In this document: positions 32,254 to 42,736 of the stretch, piece by piece
Layout of the letters: each line of letters opens with the position of its first letter
Position numbering within the stretch: the first letter of the stretch is position 1
Assembly: GCA_010645155.1 (NCBI GenBank)
Contig: CM021320.1
Span: forward strand, 8,915,986-8,979,985
Source: Tigriopus japonicus
Lineage: Eukaryota > Arthropoda > Copepoda > Harpacticoida > Harpacticidae
DNA: 64,000 bases
Reading direction: 5' to 3'
Position numbers and translations under genes: made by a program
The notes under the pieces: model-generated
What the model saw: the letters and a program-made list of their open reading frames with translations, nothing else
The model's database searches: none
Told to the model about the DNA's origin: nothing

Positions 32254-32733
32254 GGTCGATGTCAATTGAGAGGGCGAATCCGTTGATGGGCGTGTTTAAA
32301 GATTAACGGGTGTGGAAGTCCAAGGGATTGGCATTACGAATTCAATTAATGTGGGGTAAGTGATGGAAAGGTTTGAATTGATTGCGCCGTTTTTCAACAT
32401 GGAATGGTCATGTTCATGATTGGCCACTAAAGGGACCTTGACAGTTTATGCATGATGGTGTACTTAGGGTTAAGTTATCCTTGTTTTAGCGGTGATAGTT
32501 AAAATGTTTTCGATATCCACGGTAAGAAATTGGTATCGTTGACAGGAGAAAAAAGTCTAGGAATTAAGGTACAATTTCACAAAAAGAATGTAGGATTCAA
32601 CGATGTTAACATTCTGCACGTGCTGGACACCAAAAATATTTTTCATTTTTTCCCCTGGACAGATACTCAAAAAAAAAAAAAACGTTGCAAAATGCCGGTC
32701 AGTTTGGTCAGTTAAAGAGATTCTATTGGACTA
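32254..32733. other. Non-coding spacer between foldback element and minisatellite
   Basis: No open frame with a recognisable domain and no repeat structure was seen. Confidence 0.35.
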
Positions 32734-32872
32734 GGTTCTCTATGAGGGCTAGTTGCTCTATGATGCCGAGTTGCTCTATGAGGGCTAGTTGCTCCATGAG
32801 GGTGAATTGCTCTATGAGGGTTAATTGCTCTATGAAGGATAAATGCTCTATGAGGGCTAAATGCTCTATGAG
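32734..32872 (+). repeat. 21 bp minisatellite, about seven units
   Basis: The units follow TTGCTCTATGAGGGCTAG with small changes and a 21 bp period. On the plus strand the array stays open and would encode a seven-residue repeat (MRASCSM). It ends directly at the CAGGG terminus of the next element. There is no other sign of a gene. Confidence 0.85.
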
Positions 32873-34013
32873 CAGGGTGGGCATTTGATTTTTGGACATT
32901 TTGTCATTTTGACATTTTTTTTTGACATTTTTGTGGGCATTTGACACCAAAAGGTGTCCAAAAGTGTCCAAAAATAAGGCTGTCCAAAAATAGGAGTGTC
33001 CAAAAGTGTCCAAAAATAGTAATTCGAAAAATAATAGTTAAAAACATTTTTAGAATAACATTCTACAAACTTTCTCTCCAAAATAAACGTCACATGACAA
33101 AATCTAAGCAAGAATAAGTCAATTCAGCATAAGAAACTTACACTTAATACATTAAATGAGCCAATAACTTGAAGGCCAAACTGGACATTTGAACTTTCCA
33201 CTCTTTTCATTTGACCACCGAGCATCGTCCAAAATGTGGGAAAGAATGATCGAATGAAGGAATGAACGAACAAACGAATGAATGTGAGACTGGGACTACT
33301 AATAACACGCTCACACTACACTTCATGTTAAACATAGTATGCGAGTACATTTTAAAGCTAATTGTGTCTTGATTTGTGACAAGAGAAGGTTACTTAGTAT
33401 TTTGATTCATATTCCAAAGTTTATCATTGTTGCAAGTGTTTCCCATCCAAGAGGCAAAAAGTCTTTTGACCTGACTGTCCAAAAAATGTTAACTATAATA
33501 AAGCACACTCAAACTGATATCAGATTGCAATGTGGGTATTATAATGCTTTTGCCAAAGAATTAAAGCAGTGTTGTTTTACTATTAAAAAAGACAAGACTC
33601 TTGTTTACAGATGAGGAAATAAAATGTAAATCTTGAAACATTTTGAACAGTTACACACAATTTACCATATTGTATAAACAAAACATTTTTTTTTAACAAT
33701 TTATTAACAAGTTATCATGGCAAAGTTTATTTCTCCAAGTAATGTTCCCATTAATATAACTATTTTTGTTTTAGTACACAACCATGCATTCTTTAGAATT
33801 CAATTACTTATGTAGTGTAACTGGTTTTTCGTCTGATTTGTACAACTTTCTTTTACGTTTGTTGGACTTTTGGACACTTATGGACATCTTTTGGGGATTT
33901 TTGGACACCCTCTGGGGATTTTTGGACACCTTCTGGGTATTTTGGACACTTTTGGACACTTTTGGACACTAGGGTGTCCAAAATGCTCTCGATGTCGAAA
34001 AATGCCCACCCTG
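32873..34013. mobile_element. Non-autonomous hAT-like element with subterminal GTGTCCAAAA repeats
   Basis: The termini CAGGGTGGGCATTT (32873-32886) and AAATGCCCACCCTG (34000-34013) are inverted. The left 150 bp carries several copies of GTGTCCAAAA, and the right 150 bp carries the complement TTTTGGACAC, as expected of clustered transposase sites. No transposase is recognised in the 1.1 kb. No 8 bp target duplication is visible. Confidence 0.75.
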
Positions 34014-35161
34014 GTTGTGCGTGAAGGAGCCTTGTCTTGCATTAGTATGTACATATATAGAGGGCTCCTCCAATCATCCTAAGATCCTCTTTGATCACTC
34101 TGTGCATCATGAACTATGGCCCCGTGGATTGAAACCAATCAACTTTGTGTACATTTTTGCCCTGACTCTCGGACTTTTGATGGGTGTTACTTCGCAAACA
34201 ACACCTGCTTGCTTGGCATTTATCAAATTTAAAGACGATTATGTCAGCTTTGATTTGGGAACAAAATTCAAACTAAAGTTCAAAATTCTCTGACTTATGA
34301 GCAGAAAAAGGAAACTTACACTGATAGACTGACTGACTGATTGAAAGACTGCCGATTCACACTGTATTTATGTGCTACTAACAATGGGTGTATCAAAAGA
34401 AACAGAACACTAATGTATCTATCCTCCCTCTTTCTACTTACTGTCATATCGGTGATGACTCTCCTGTGAGCTACACCAGCAAATGAACTCTACGTTACCT
34501 GTTTTCCACGTCTTTGAATAAAGTACTTGTTTCGTTAATGTCTTCGTCCAACCTTCTCTAAAGCCTGGCCTCGACCATTATAAACACCTAACTTTATCAT
34601 CTGAAACTCGTGATTGAAACCAAGAATGAACATCACCTTCATTGCATATGAGTTGCCAAACACTTGGCATGAAAAGAAAGAAGAAACATTCCCTAGCTCA
34701 ATGTTTAAGCAATGACGGTTTATCTCCTAAAGAGACAATTTTAAAATGAGAGTTTGTGACTCCGACTTTCTTCTCCCTCCCAAAATCTGACTGAAATAGA
34801 AATTACGACGGGGGATATTAATTGAATTAAAGCACATGCATCTTAAAGCATGCTATCGGGCTCTTCTTTTTGAGCTTTGTAATTTTTATGAGGTCAACCA
34901 TTTCCAAATTCGGGACATGATATGCTTTTCTGTTTCTTGCGAATCACCCCATAGGTGCGCGCATGACAAGCAAAATCACGAAGCATTTTGTTGATTAGAG
35001 ATTCTCTTAAGTGGCTTTTAGGGTGTTCAAACCAAAGAATTGCCTCTGGCATTCTGGAGGAGATCCCTAAGCCATTCTAAGTGTTTGAGTCTACGAAGTA
35101 GTGTGGCAAAGAAAGAAGAAATGGTAGGGGTCCTTTGAAGAGGGAGGGAAGAATGTCTATA
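34014..35161. other. Non-coding stretch; nothing recognised
   Basis: Only short open frames without recognisable domains are present. Confidence 0.35.
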
Positions 35162-35403
35162 TGTCGGTTGTTAAGGTAGTTTTGAAGTATAGTAGAAGCA
35201 TATCTAGAAGCATAAAAGAAGCAAATGAGGCGAAGTAGAAGTAACCGTGCTCGATCAAGTTTTGTTACAAAAGTTGCGATTGAAAAACACAGCTAATGTA
35301 GCGAAACTTGATTGAGCATGATTATTTCTACTCCGTCTCTTATGCTTCTTTGTGTTTCTAGCAATGCTTCTACTACATTTCCAAACTACCTCATCAACCG
35401 ACC
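35162..35403. mobile_element. Hairpin MITE with TA flanks
   Basis: The ends are TGTCGGTTGTTAAGGTAGTT and the complement AACTACCTCATCAACCGAC. Pairing continues inward through AGTAGAAGCAT, AGAAGCATAA and CTCGATCAAG-like blocks, so most of the 242 bp can fold on itself. TA lies outside both ends (35160-35161, 35404-35405), suggesting Tc1/mariner mobilisation. Confidence 0.75.
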
Positions 35404-35477
35404 TAATGATGGCTATTAAGTTGCCAGCGTATGGAGAGAAATAGTTGTGGGACGGCCGATCACGTAAAGATTGATTC

Positions 35478-36088
35478 AAGTGACTGTTTTAAATCATACC
35501 GCCAGCGGCAAAACGGGGCCGTTGGCTGTGCTGCGTTGCTCAGCCCATTTTGGCGAATCCAAGTTTTTTCCACTTAAGCGTCCATTCAATGATCCTAGGT
35601 CCTTGGAAGCGATTTATATTCTACGTCTTGGTACCTCTGCTTAAACCTGGTTGATAATATGCTCAGTTTACTAGCTAGAAAATGATACATATAAAATCAT
35701 ATATTCCCGGAAAGAAACATAAAAACGATTTCATTTCTCTGTATGGGCAACATTTTGGAATATTGATTTGATTCTTTGGAATCCACTGAACAAATCAGCA
35801 TCCTTAAATAATTATTTGGTTCCATGTCAAGTCCTTTTTTTTGCAACAACACAAGGCTTGCTTAGTTACTTTTGATTCAATCACCCTAAAACTAAATTTT
35901 GCGTATTATTGACCCAATTCCAGCCCAGGCATCTTTACGTGAAATATCGGTCGTTTCCAAGGACCTAGAAGCATCATATAGACGCTTAAATGAAAAAACC
36001 CACATTGATTCGCCAAAATCGGCTAAGCAACTCAGGATAGCTAACGGCCCTGTTCTACTGCTAACGGTATGGTTTAAAACGCTCACTT
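35478..36088. mobile_element. Foldback element about 0.6 kb
   Basis: Arms of about 130 bp are inverted. AAGTGACTGTTTTAAATCAT at the left pairs with the end AAAACGCTCACTT at the right. The blocks GGGCCGTT, CCCATTTTGGCGAAT, TTAAGCGTC and TAGGTCCTTGGAA are shared in order. There is no coding content. Confidence 0.75.
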
Positions 36089-36442
36089 GAAACAAACTTT
36101 ATGTTGTCCCTTCAGTAGTTGAGGGCATTGCGAAGTACAGGGTTTTGCATATAAATCCTGACAGAAATCAAAGCCATTACTTGAATGGTTCTAACTTTTT
36201 ATTGGCGTACATAGAGACCATGAAAATCGAAGCGCACAATAACATAGCAGTCTTTTGCAAATGATATTTTGCTATGGTATCATAGATTCCAAGGAGAAGA
36301 CTGATAAGGCCATCATCATCTTGGAGCTCCCCATATTCGGTCACTCCCAAGATGCTACAAGAAAGCTTGCGCAATTTTCAGTAAAGTAAAATACTTAAAT
36401 TGACCAAAAGCGGCCAGGCAGGTTCTTTGCATAACTGAAGAG

Positions 36443-37833
36443 CATAGATAAATGAAATAGAGATATCTCAATTTTGACGTCGACAAAACCGCCCTCTATG
36501 AGGGATTACCTAACAACATTGTTAAAAATGATGGTTTCATAAGGAACGTCATAGAGTGCGCCACCGTGTTTGTAACGCAAATATCCTTTTTGAAGTTCGA
36601 TTCTCAGAGTCAATTCAGAAAATACAGCCTACGTCATCTAGAGGTCACGGATCTCCGCACTGTCACGGCGGTCTGCCTGCTTAGCTAGAATTGAGAAGTC
36701 TGGGGGTAGTTTGTGCTGAAGAGTAAGAATAGTCGGGCGGCAGACCTGTTCAAGATACTTTGAAAAAAATATATAGACAAGATAGTATTTTCCGCAAAGT
36801 ATTTACATAAAGATACCTCAAGATACTTTCCTGAAAAAGTATCTAGAAAAAGATAGTTCAAGATAGCTTCCTGAAAAAAGTATCTAGATAAAGATACTTT
36901 AAGATACTTTCCTGGAAAAAGTAGCTAGATAAAGATACTTTAAGATACTTTCCCGAAAAAGTATCTAGAAAAAGATAAAAGATAAAATATCTTTTATCTT
37001 TATCTTTTATCTAGATAAGATAACTGAACATTGAACAGACTCTAATGAATGCATCCTCAGATTCCTCGTTCAATGTGCATAATGTGTCCACTCTCAAATC
37101 TCAACATGCATAGTCCATCCACTTTCAATGTGCAATATGCACAAATAAATTGACATTATGCATTATGAAGAAAAGTAGCTAGAAGTATCTTATCTAAATA
37201 CTTTTTGGGAAAATGCATATTCCATACTAAACAATGCATAATGGATACTTTAACACAAAAGATTGAGAGAACACATTATTTAGATAAAGATAGTTCAAGA
37301 TGGCTTCCCGAAAAAAGTATCTAGATAAAGATACTTTAAGATACTTTCCTGGAAAAAGTATCTAGATAAAGATACTTTAAGATACTTTCCCGGAAAAAGT
37401 ATCTAGATAAAGATACTTAAAGATACTTTCCTGAAAAAAGTATCTAGATAAAGATAAAAGATAAAAAGATAAAGAGAAAAAAAGATCTTTTAACTTTTAT
37501 CTTTATCTTTTATCTAGATAAGATAATTGAACAGGTCTGCCGGCCGGTCTAGTGTGCGACCACAAACCAGCTCCAGACTTCTCAGTTCTAGCTAAGCAGA
37601 CAGACGACGGCGACAGTTGTTTGATCCGTGACCTCTAGATGACTCAGGCTGTATTTTCTGGATTGACTCTGAGAACCAAACTTCGAAAAGGATATTTGCG
37701 TTACAAACAAAGTAGCGCACTCTATGACGTTCCTTATGAAACCATCATTTCTAACAATGTTGTTAGGTAATCCCTCATAGAGGGCGGTTTTGGCGACGTC
37801 AAAATTGAGACATCTCTATTTTATTTATCTATG
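36443..37833. mobile_element. 1.39 kb foldback element with minisatellite core
   Basis: Inverted arms 36443-36715 and 37560-37833 share long near-identical blocks and the terminal CATAGATAAAT.AAATAGAGA. Inside lies a second inverted pair (CGGCAGACCTGTTCAA near 36739; complement near 37530) around a repeat array. No transposase is seen, and no target duplication is clear. A solo arm occurs at 11353-11625. Confidence 0.85.
36760..37510. repeat. About 40 bp minisatellite inside the foldback element
   Basis: There are two arrays of units such as AAGTATCTAGATAAAGATAC followed by TTTAAGATACTTTCCTGAAA, at about 36770-36990 and 37285-37460. Each ends in an AAAGATAAAAGATAAA run and its complement CTTTATCTTTTATC. 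A unit-free spacer lies between them (about 37025-37280). Confidence 0.85.
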
Positions 37834-37973
37834 TGTGCGACAGAGTGCAAGTGCTTCCCAAAAGCCATAGGTTCGAATCCCGTAGGATCCAATTGAAGCT
37901 GTCGGGAGAAATCCAATTGCGAGAGATATCCAACCTCTCTAAGACAATCAAAAAATACTTTTTATGCACCTGC

Positions 37974-38106
37974 AAAGAAGGGGAGTAATGGCCAAAATCC
38001 CGCGGATGGAGTTTCAATTTATTGGCGACCCAAGGGCGTCAGCCCAAGGGGCGTCAATAAAAATGAAACAAGTGATGTCGTATCTTGACCATTACTCCCT
38101 TCATTT
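37974..38106. repeat. 133 bp hairpin repeat
   Basis: The arm AAAGAAGGGGAGTAATGGCC pairs with the complement near 38087-38106. Inner arms TTTCAATTTATTGGCG and CGTCAATAAAAATGAAA also pair. It is probably a MITE, but no target duplication was established. Confidence 0.55.
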
Positions 38107-39627
38107 GTGGGGGCATATGGTATTTTGTTGACCAACTTATCCTTTTTCGGACTTCCGTTCCAATTTTTCAACCCTGAATATCAGTTCAACCTTGGACATT
38201 CATACTATCCAACTAGCATGCTTTGCTTACTCCGGTTTTAGGAGCTAGCTCTGTTCACCTCAAGTACATCAGTTGGTGTGTTGGGTACGCAGTGCCTTAG
38301 TATAAAATCCTACCACGACTTCTATAATGGATCATTCCCCGTCAATGAGACGGGGGCTTCAGACGTGCAAGTAATTGTGCGTCTGAGATGTATTTGTGAA
38401 GACATATTTCATTCATAGGGCAATAAAGTGATTGGTAGGGTAATAAAATGATGTGTATGGCAATAAAGTAAGTTGTAGGTAAATAATATTTTGGACCTGA
38501 CCTCTTCAGTCTTGGAGGAAGTCTCATAAAAGGAGAAGCCGGTCAGTAAGAAATTATGAATCTTCAGAATTGCAACTGGTGGTTGGCATTTGAGTACAAG
38601 AAAAGGCCCCACTAATGGAGAGATGGAAGCCCTTGTCCAAGGTTTTGTAACGAAGCGCAAGTTGCGCGTAATTCTTTGATGGTGCCTGGAATTGTCATCA
38701 AAATTGCAACTCAGGTCATAGAGCACAAAAATCACAAAATGTCTCTCAGTGTAACTTGACAACTTCTTATTCGCTACAGTTTTGCCCCTAGGCTTTTAAT
38801 ATTTGAATCCTTATGAATGTTATTTGTGGGGCAAATGGAAGAAGATAGGTTCTGCCAAGCATTGCAACAATTTGGTAACCTTAAAATTTTTCTCCTCAAC
38901 ACAACTGGCCTTTTCCTGGAAGAGGAAGCAACCATGGGCTGCCAAGGCTTTTGTTTTACCAGGAGAGAGGCCAATATGGCTGGAACTAGCTTTAGCTGGA
39001 ACTGCAGGACACATTATTAAATAAAAATTTATGTCTATAGGGTGTACAATAACTTTCCAAAGCTTTTTTTCCAAAGGGGACATGATTAAGTTTGTCTGGT
39101 TCCAAAAGAAATGTGCATTAAACACAAATTGGTAAGGCAAAGAAGTGTCCAAAAGTGGCCTTATCTCCGGGTTCATGCCTGATTTCGATCAGGTTATGGA
39201 ATCCCTTCTCCACGTACTCCATTTCTCCTTATTCTCTACTCCTCTTCCTCTTCTCAACTATGGCTGTCTATTCTAGTCTACACTTTGTCGAGGGTGCAAT
39301 CAATCGAAGCTGGCCTGAGGCCTGAGGGCTCTAGGATTTTCAGAATGGTGAAGTCAAACCTCAATGCTCAGTTTCAGCTTTAGGCAAAACTAGAGCTCTA
39401 GGTGCAACAACCTGTGCTCACCACCCTTTCCTGGGCTATTGTACATAATATCGGTTTGATTCGGAACTGTATTAAAGACATTGTAAGTTGAGGTGAAGTC
39501 CTTTTCAGTTTACCTCTTTTCTTGAAAACAGGCATCAATATGCTTCTTTTCGGCGGCATTTCATTTAACGGAGATTTCTCATATTGTTTTGTAGATATCT
39601 CCATTTTTGAAGCCAATTCGCTCTGAA
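38107..39627. other. Upstream region of UGDH; nothing recognised
   Basis: Several 60-118 codon open frames overlap on both strands at 38342-39176, but none shows a recognisable domain. The promoter and 5' UTR of UGDH should lie in the last few hundred bases. Confidence 0.35.
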
Positions 39628-41755
39628 ATGACCATCAAGAAAGTATGTTGTCTGGGGGCGGGTTATGTGGGTGGACCCACGTGCTCCATAATGGCCTTCA
39701 AATGCCCGGATATTCAAGTCACCGTGGTAGATAAATCCAAGCAACGAATAGACGTAAGTTTTGAACCAGTTCTCGTCATTCTTAGTATTGTTAAATCAAC
39801 CAATTTTAGGAGTGGAACTCGGATCTTTTACCCATTTATGAACCTGGTTTAGATGAAGTGGTGAAGCAATGTCGAGGCAAGAATCTTCATTTTTCCACTG
39901 ATATTGAAACTGCCATCAAAGAAGCGGATTTGATATTTATTTCTGTGAATACGCCGACCAAAACTTTTGGCTACGGTAAGAATTGGTAGTTTCCAATAAC
40001 ATGATGTTTCATATTCTGAGCTCTTTTTCGTCTTTAAAGGCAAGGGTAAAGCGGCCGATTTAAAATACGTGGAATTGGCTGCTCGTGATATCGTGGAAAC
40101 CGTTGAATCGGGGTTCAAGATCGTGGTCGAAAAATCGACGGTTCCCGTTAAAGCCGCTGAGAGTATTAGCACAATTTTGCGCTCCAAGCAAAAACCAGGC
40201 GTAGAATTTCAAGTAATTTATTGTTCACTAATTAAAAGTATTCCAAACTAAGAGTGTCAAATACATTTTTCCCTCAGGTATTATCCAATCCGGAATTTTT
40301 AGCCGAAGGAAGCGCCATCACAGATCTGTTACATGCCGAACGAGTATTAATTGGTGGGGAGCAAAGTCCCAAGGGCAAATTGGCCATCGGTGCCTTGTCC
40401 TGGATTTATCAACATTGGATTCCAGAAGGTTTTATTATCGGCTTTAAAGGGACCTATCAAACAATTGCATTGTAGAGAATTTGATTTTTTTTGCTTTCAG
40501 AGAAAATTCTAACGATGGACACTTGGTCTTCAGAACTATCAAAATTGGCGGCTAATGCATTTTTGGCCCAACGCATCTCGAGTATCAATGCCTTAACTCC
40601 TCTTTGTGAAGAGACAGGTGCTGATGTCAGTGAGGTGGCCAAAGCTATCGGTAAGATCTTCATGCTAATCGTTTTAGGTCGTTTTCTGTGGGGAATGTTC
40701 AGTACTGTTTAGAAAATCTGGAGTTCAAGTGTTTGTGATTGTCATGTTAGATTAAATGGGCCATCTTTTTTATTTGCTTTAGCCTATCAAATGAAGGAAA
40801 CAAGTGTCACTAATCCTTCAAAGCCTCTAGTGTTATGATGATAATACTGTACAATCCTGTACAATCGTGTCACGGAAATGAAATAATCAAATTTAAAAAA
40901 TATCAATGAAAGATTAGGAAAATAATGTGTGAAAGTTCACGACTTTTTTTGATTCCCAGAGTTTCCCGTACAATTTTATTTTGGCACAAAGATTGTTAGG
41001 ATTATGCAATATTTGAATAATTTTCAGGTAAAGACTCTCGAATTGGGCCGAAATTCCTTCAAGCTTCGGTGGGATTTGGAGGCTCGTGTTTTCAGAAAGA
41101 TATTCTGAATCTGGTGTACATTTGCGAGAGCCTAAGTCTTCAAGAGGTTGCAGACTATTGGAATAGCGTAATTGCCATCAACGACTACCAGAAACGGCGA
41201 TTTGCTCAAAGAATTGTGCATCGTTTATTCAATACGGTGACGGACAAACGTATCTCCATCTTAGGGTTTGCCTTCAAAAAGGATACTGGAGATACCCGTG
41301 AATCTGCTGCCATTCATTTGTGCAAACATTTAATGGACGAAAATGCTAAACTTTCCATTTACGATCCGAAGGTGCGTTCAATATCATAACTTCCCCAGTG
41401 GTTAATAGCAAAATGCTAAATTTATCATCTTCATTAGGTGGACAAGAAACAAATTTTGGATGATTTGACTCATCCGTACATAAGTGAAGAACCGGATCGT
41501 GTGGCCAAATTAGTGACAATTCACAAATCTGCATATGAAGCGGCTCAAGGATCGCATGCTTTGGTGATCTGTACTGAATGGGACGAGTTCGTTCATTTGG
41601 ATTACCACAAGATGTACGATATCATGGAAAAGCCGGCTTTCATTTTCGACGGTCGGAAGATTCTGGATCATGAAGCGCTTATTGCCATTGGATTCGAAGT
41701 GGAAACCATTGGGAAACGGTTCAATCAAGCTGCCAATCGACGTGATAACTTTTGA
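39628..41755 (+). CDS. UGDH: UDP-glucose 6-dehydrogenase
   Basis: Exons 39628-39753, 39810-39975, 40040-40212, 40278-40428, 40501-40650, 41028-41371 and 41438-41755; 475 residues, phases agree throughout. The enzyme oxidises UDP-glucose with two NAD+ to UDP-glucuronate, the precursor for glycosaminoglycans such as heparan sulfate. Order: Rossmann NAD-binding motif GAGYVGG (10-16), [40 protein letters not shown], the central helix with [20 protein letters not shown], the catalytic cysteine in GFGGSC (C276, same number as in human), and the C-terminal domain with [23 protein letters not shown] and FDGRKILDH. In Drosophila the orthologue is sugarless. One donor (40429, GTTTTA) is non-consensus, but phase and family alignment support it. 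Confidence 0.97.
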
Positions 41756-42271
41756 TTATATTTTTTACACATCGTTTTTGACGTCATTTCCCATCTGTCA
41801 GGTTTACCAAGTGTCGTGAAAACTTACCATTTTCAGCTTCTTTATTGGTAACGATAACCCTTGGCAAGGGAAGACCAATTTGACATATTCTGAATGATTT
41901 CCAATTTTGTCCCGATGTTCAACTTTTTTATTCGAAACATGAGACCTTTACGATCATGTTGACAGTTTTTCCTTGAAATAGAGCTGATTACCTTAAGAGG
42001 GTATATTTTTTGGTATTCGTACTTTGTATTGGTATCTTTTTGATGAACTTTGTTCCAAAAGAGATTGTCGAAAGAAATTAGTTCGGAAGCCCAGGCGATT
42101 TTAACCTTGATTATTTGTTTTTTTTATCATAAAACTTTTAAGAACCCTTTAGCAAGGACTTAAGCTAAATGTTTGATCAAAAGAGTAAGTTCGTAAGCGA
42201 TCGTATGTAGAGGTTATACATGCGCTCTGAGAGCACCTCCAAATCTTAAGGAAACTAGGCTAGTACGAACA
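41756..42271. other. UGDH 3' flank; nothing recognised
   Basis: This is AT-rich sequence presumably including the 3' UTR. Confidence 0.35.
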
Positions 42272-42736
42272 ATGAAGTCCTCCTCTCTTCTTTATCGGGC
42301 TCCTTCATTGTTCAATTTGTCACTCATTAGTAGGGCTGAATATTTTAGGTTAACTTTTTGGGCAAANNNNNNNNNNNNNNNNNNNNNNNNNNNNNNNNNN
42401 NNNNNNNNNNNNNNNNNNNNNNNNNNNNNNNNNNNNNNNNNNNNNNNNNNNNNNNNNNNNNNNNNNNNNNNNNNNNNNNNNNNNNNNNNNNNNNNNNNNN
42501 NNNNNNNNNNNNNNNNNNNNNNNNNNNNNNNNNNNNNNNNNNNNTATCGGGCTCCTTCATTGTTCAATTTGTCACTCATTAGTCTTAGGGAATATGTAGG
42601 AGCTGATCCTCCAACTGCATTTAAGGCAGGATTGGACAAAATTCTTAACACTATTCCTGACCAACCCACTATTCAAGAATTGTACAAATTTCTCAACAGT
42701 AATTCATTGGTAGATCAAATTTCGTATAAACGTTGA
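42272..42736 (+). mobile_element. C-terminal remnant of a non-LTR retrotransposon ORF, with gap
   Basis: The peptide to the right of the gap reads YRAPSLFNLSLISLREYVGA, then TAFKAGLDKILNTIPDQP and a tail ending SNSLVDQISYKR. This pattern (R/YxxxLFNxLP..., FKxxLDxxLxxIPDxP, SNSLxDQ) is typical of the extreme C-terminus of arthropod LINE reverse-transcriptase proteins. The catalytic domain is not present. The first part repeats on the other side of the gap. Confidence 0.65.
42367..42544. other. Assembly gap (178 N)
   Basis: The run of N is flanked by a repeat of 39 bases: the stretch beginning TATCGGGCTCCTTCATTGTT occurs at 42294-42332 and again at 42545-42583. The duplication may be real or a scaffolding artefact. 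Confidence 0.95.

Noticed and set aside
33339..33614. 91-codon open frame inside the 32.9 kb hAT-like element
   Set aside because: It shows no transposase motif; probably chance in AT-rich sequence.
36760..37510. CRISPR-like spaced repeats
   Set aside because: These are a head-to-tail minisatellite inside a eukaryotic foldback element, with no unique spacers of constant length.
37829..37886. tRNA-like B box GGTTCGAATCCC at about 37870
   Set aside because: No matching acceptor stem or convincing A box at the right distance; at most a SINE scrap.
38342..39176. Possible gene from overlapping 60-118 codon frames
   Set aside because: No domain, frames overlap on both strands, and no consistent exon chain could be built.
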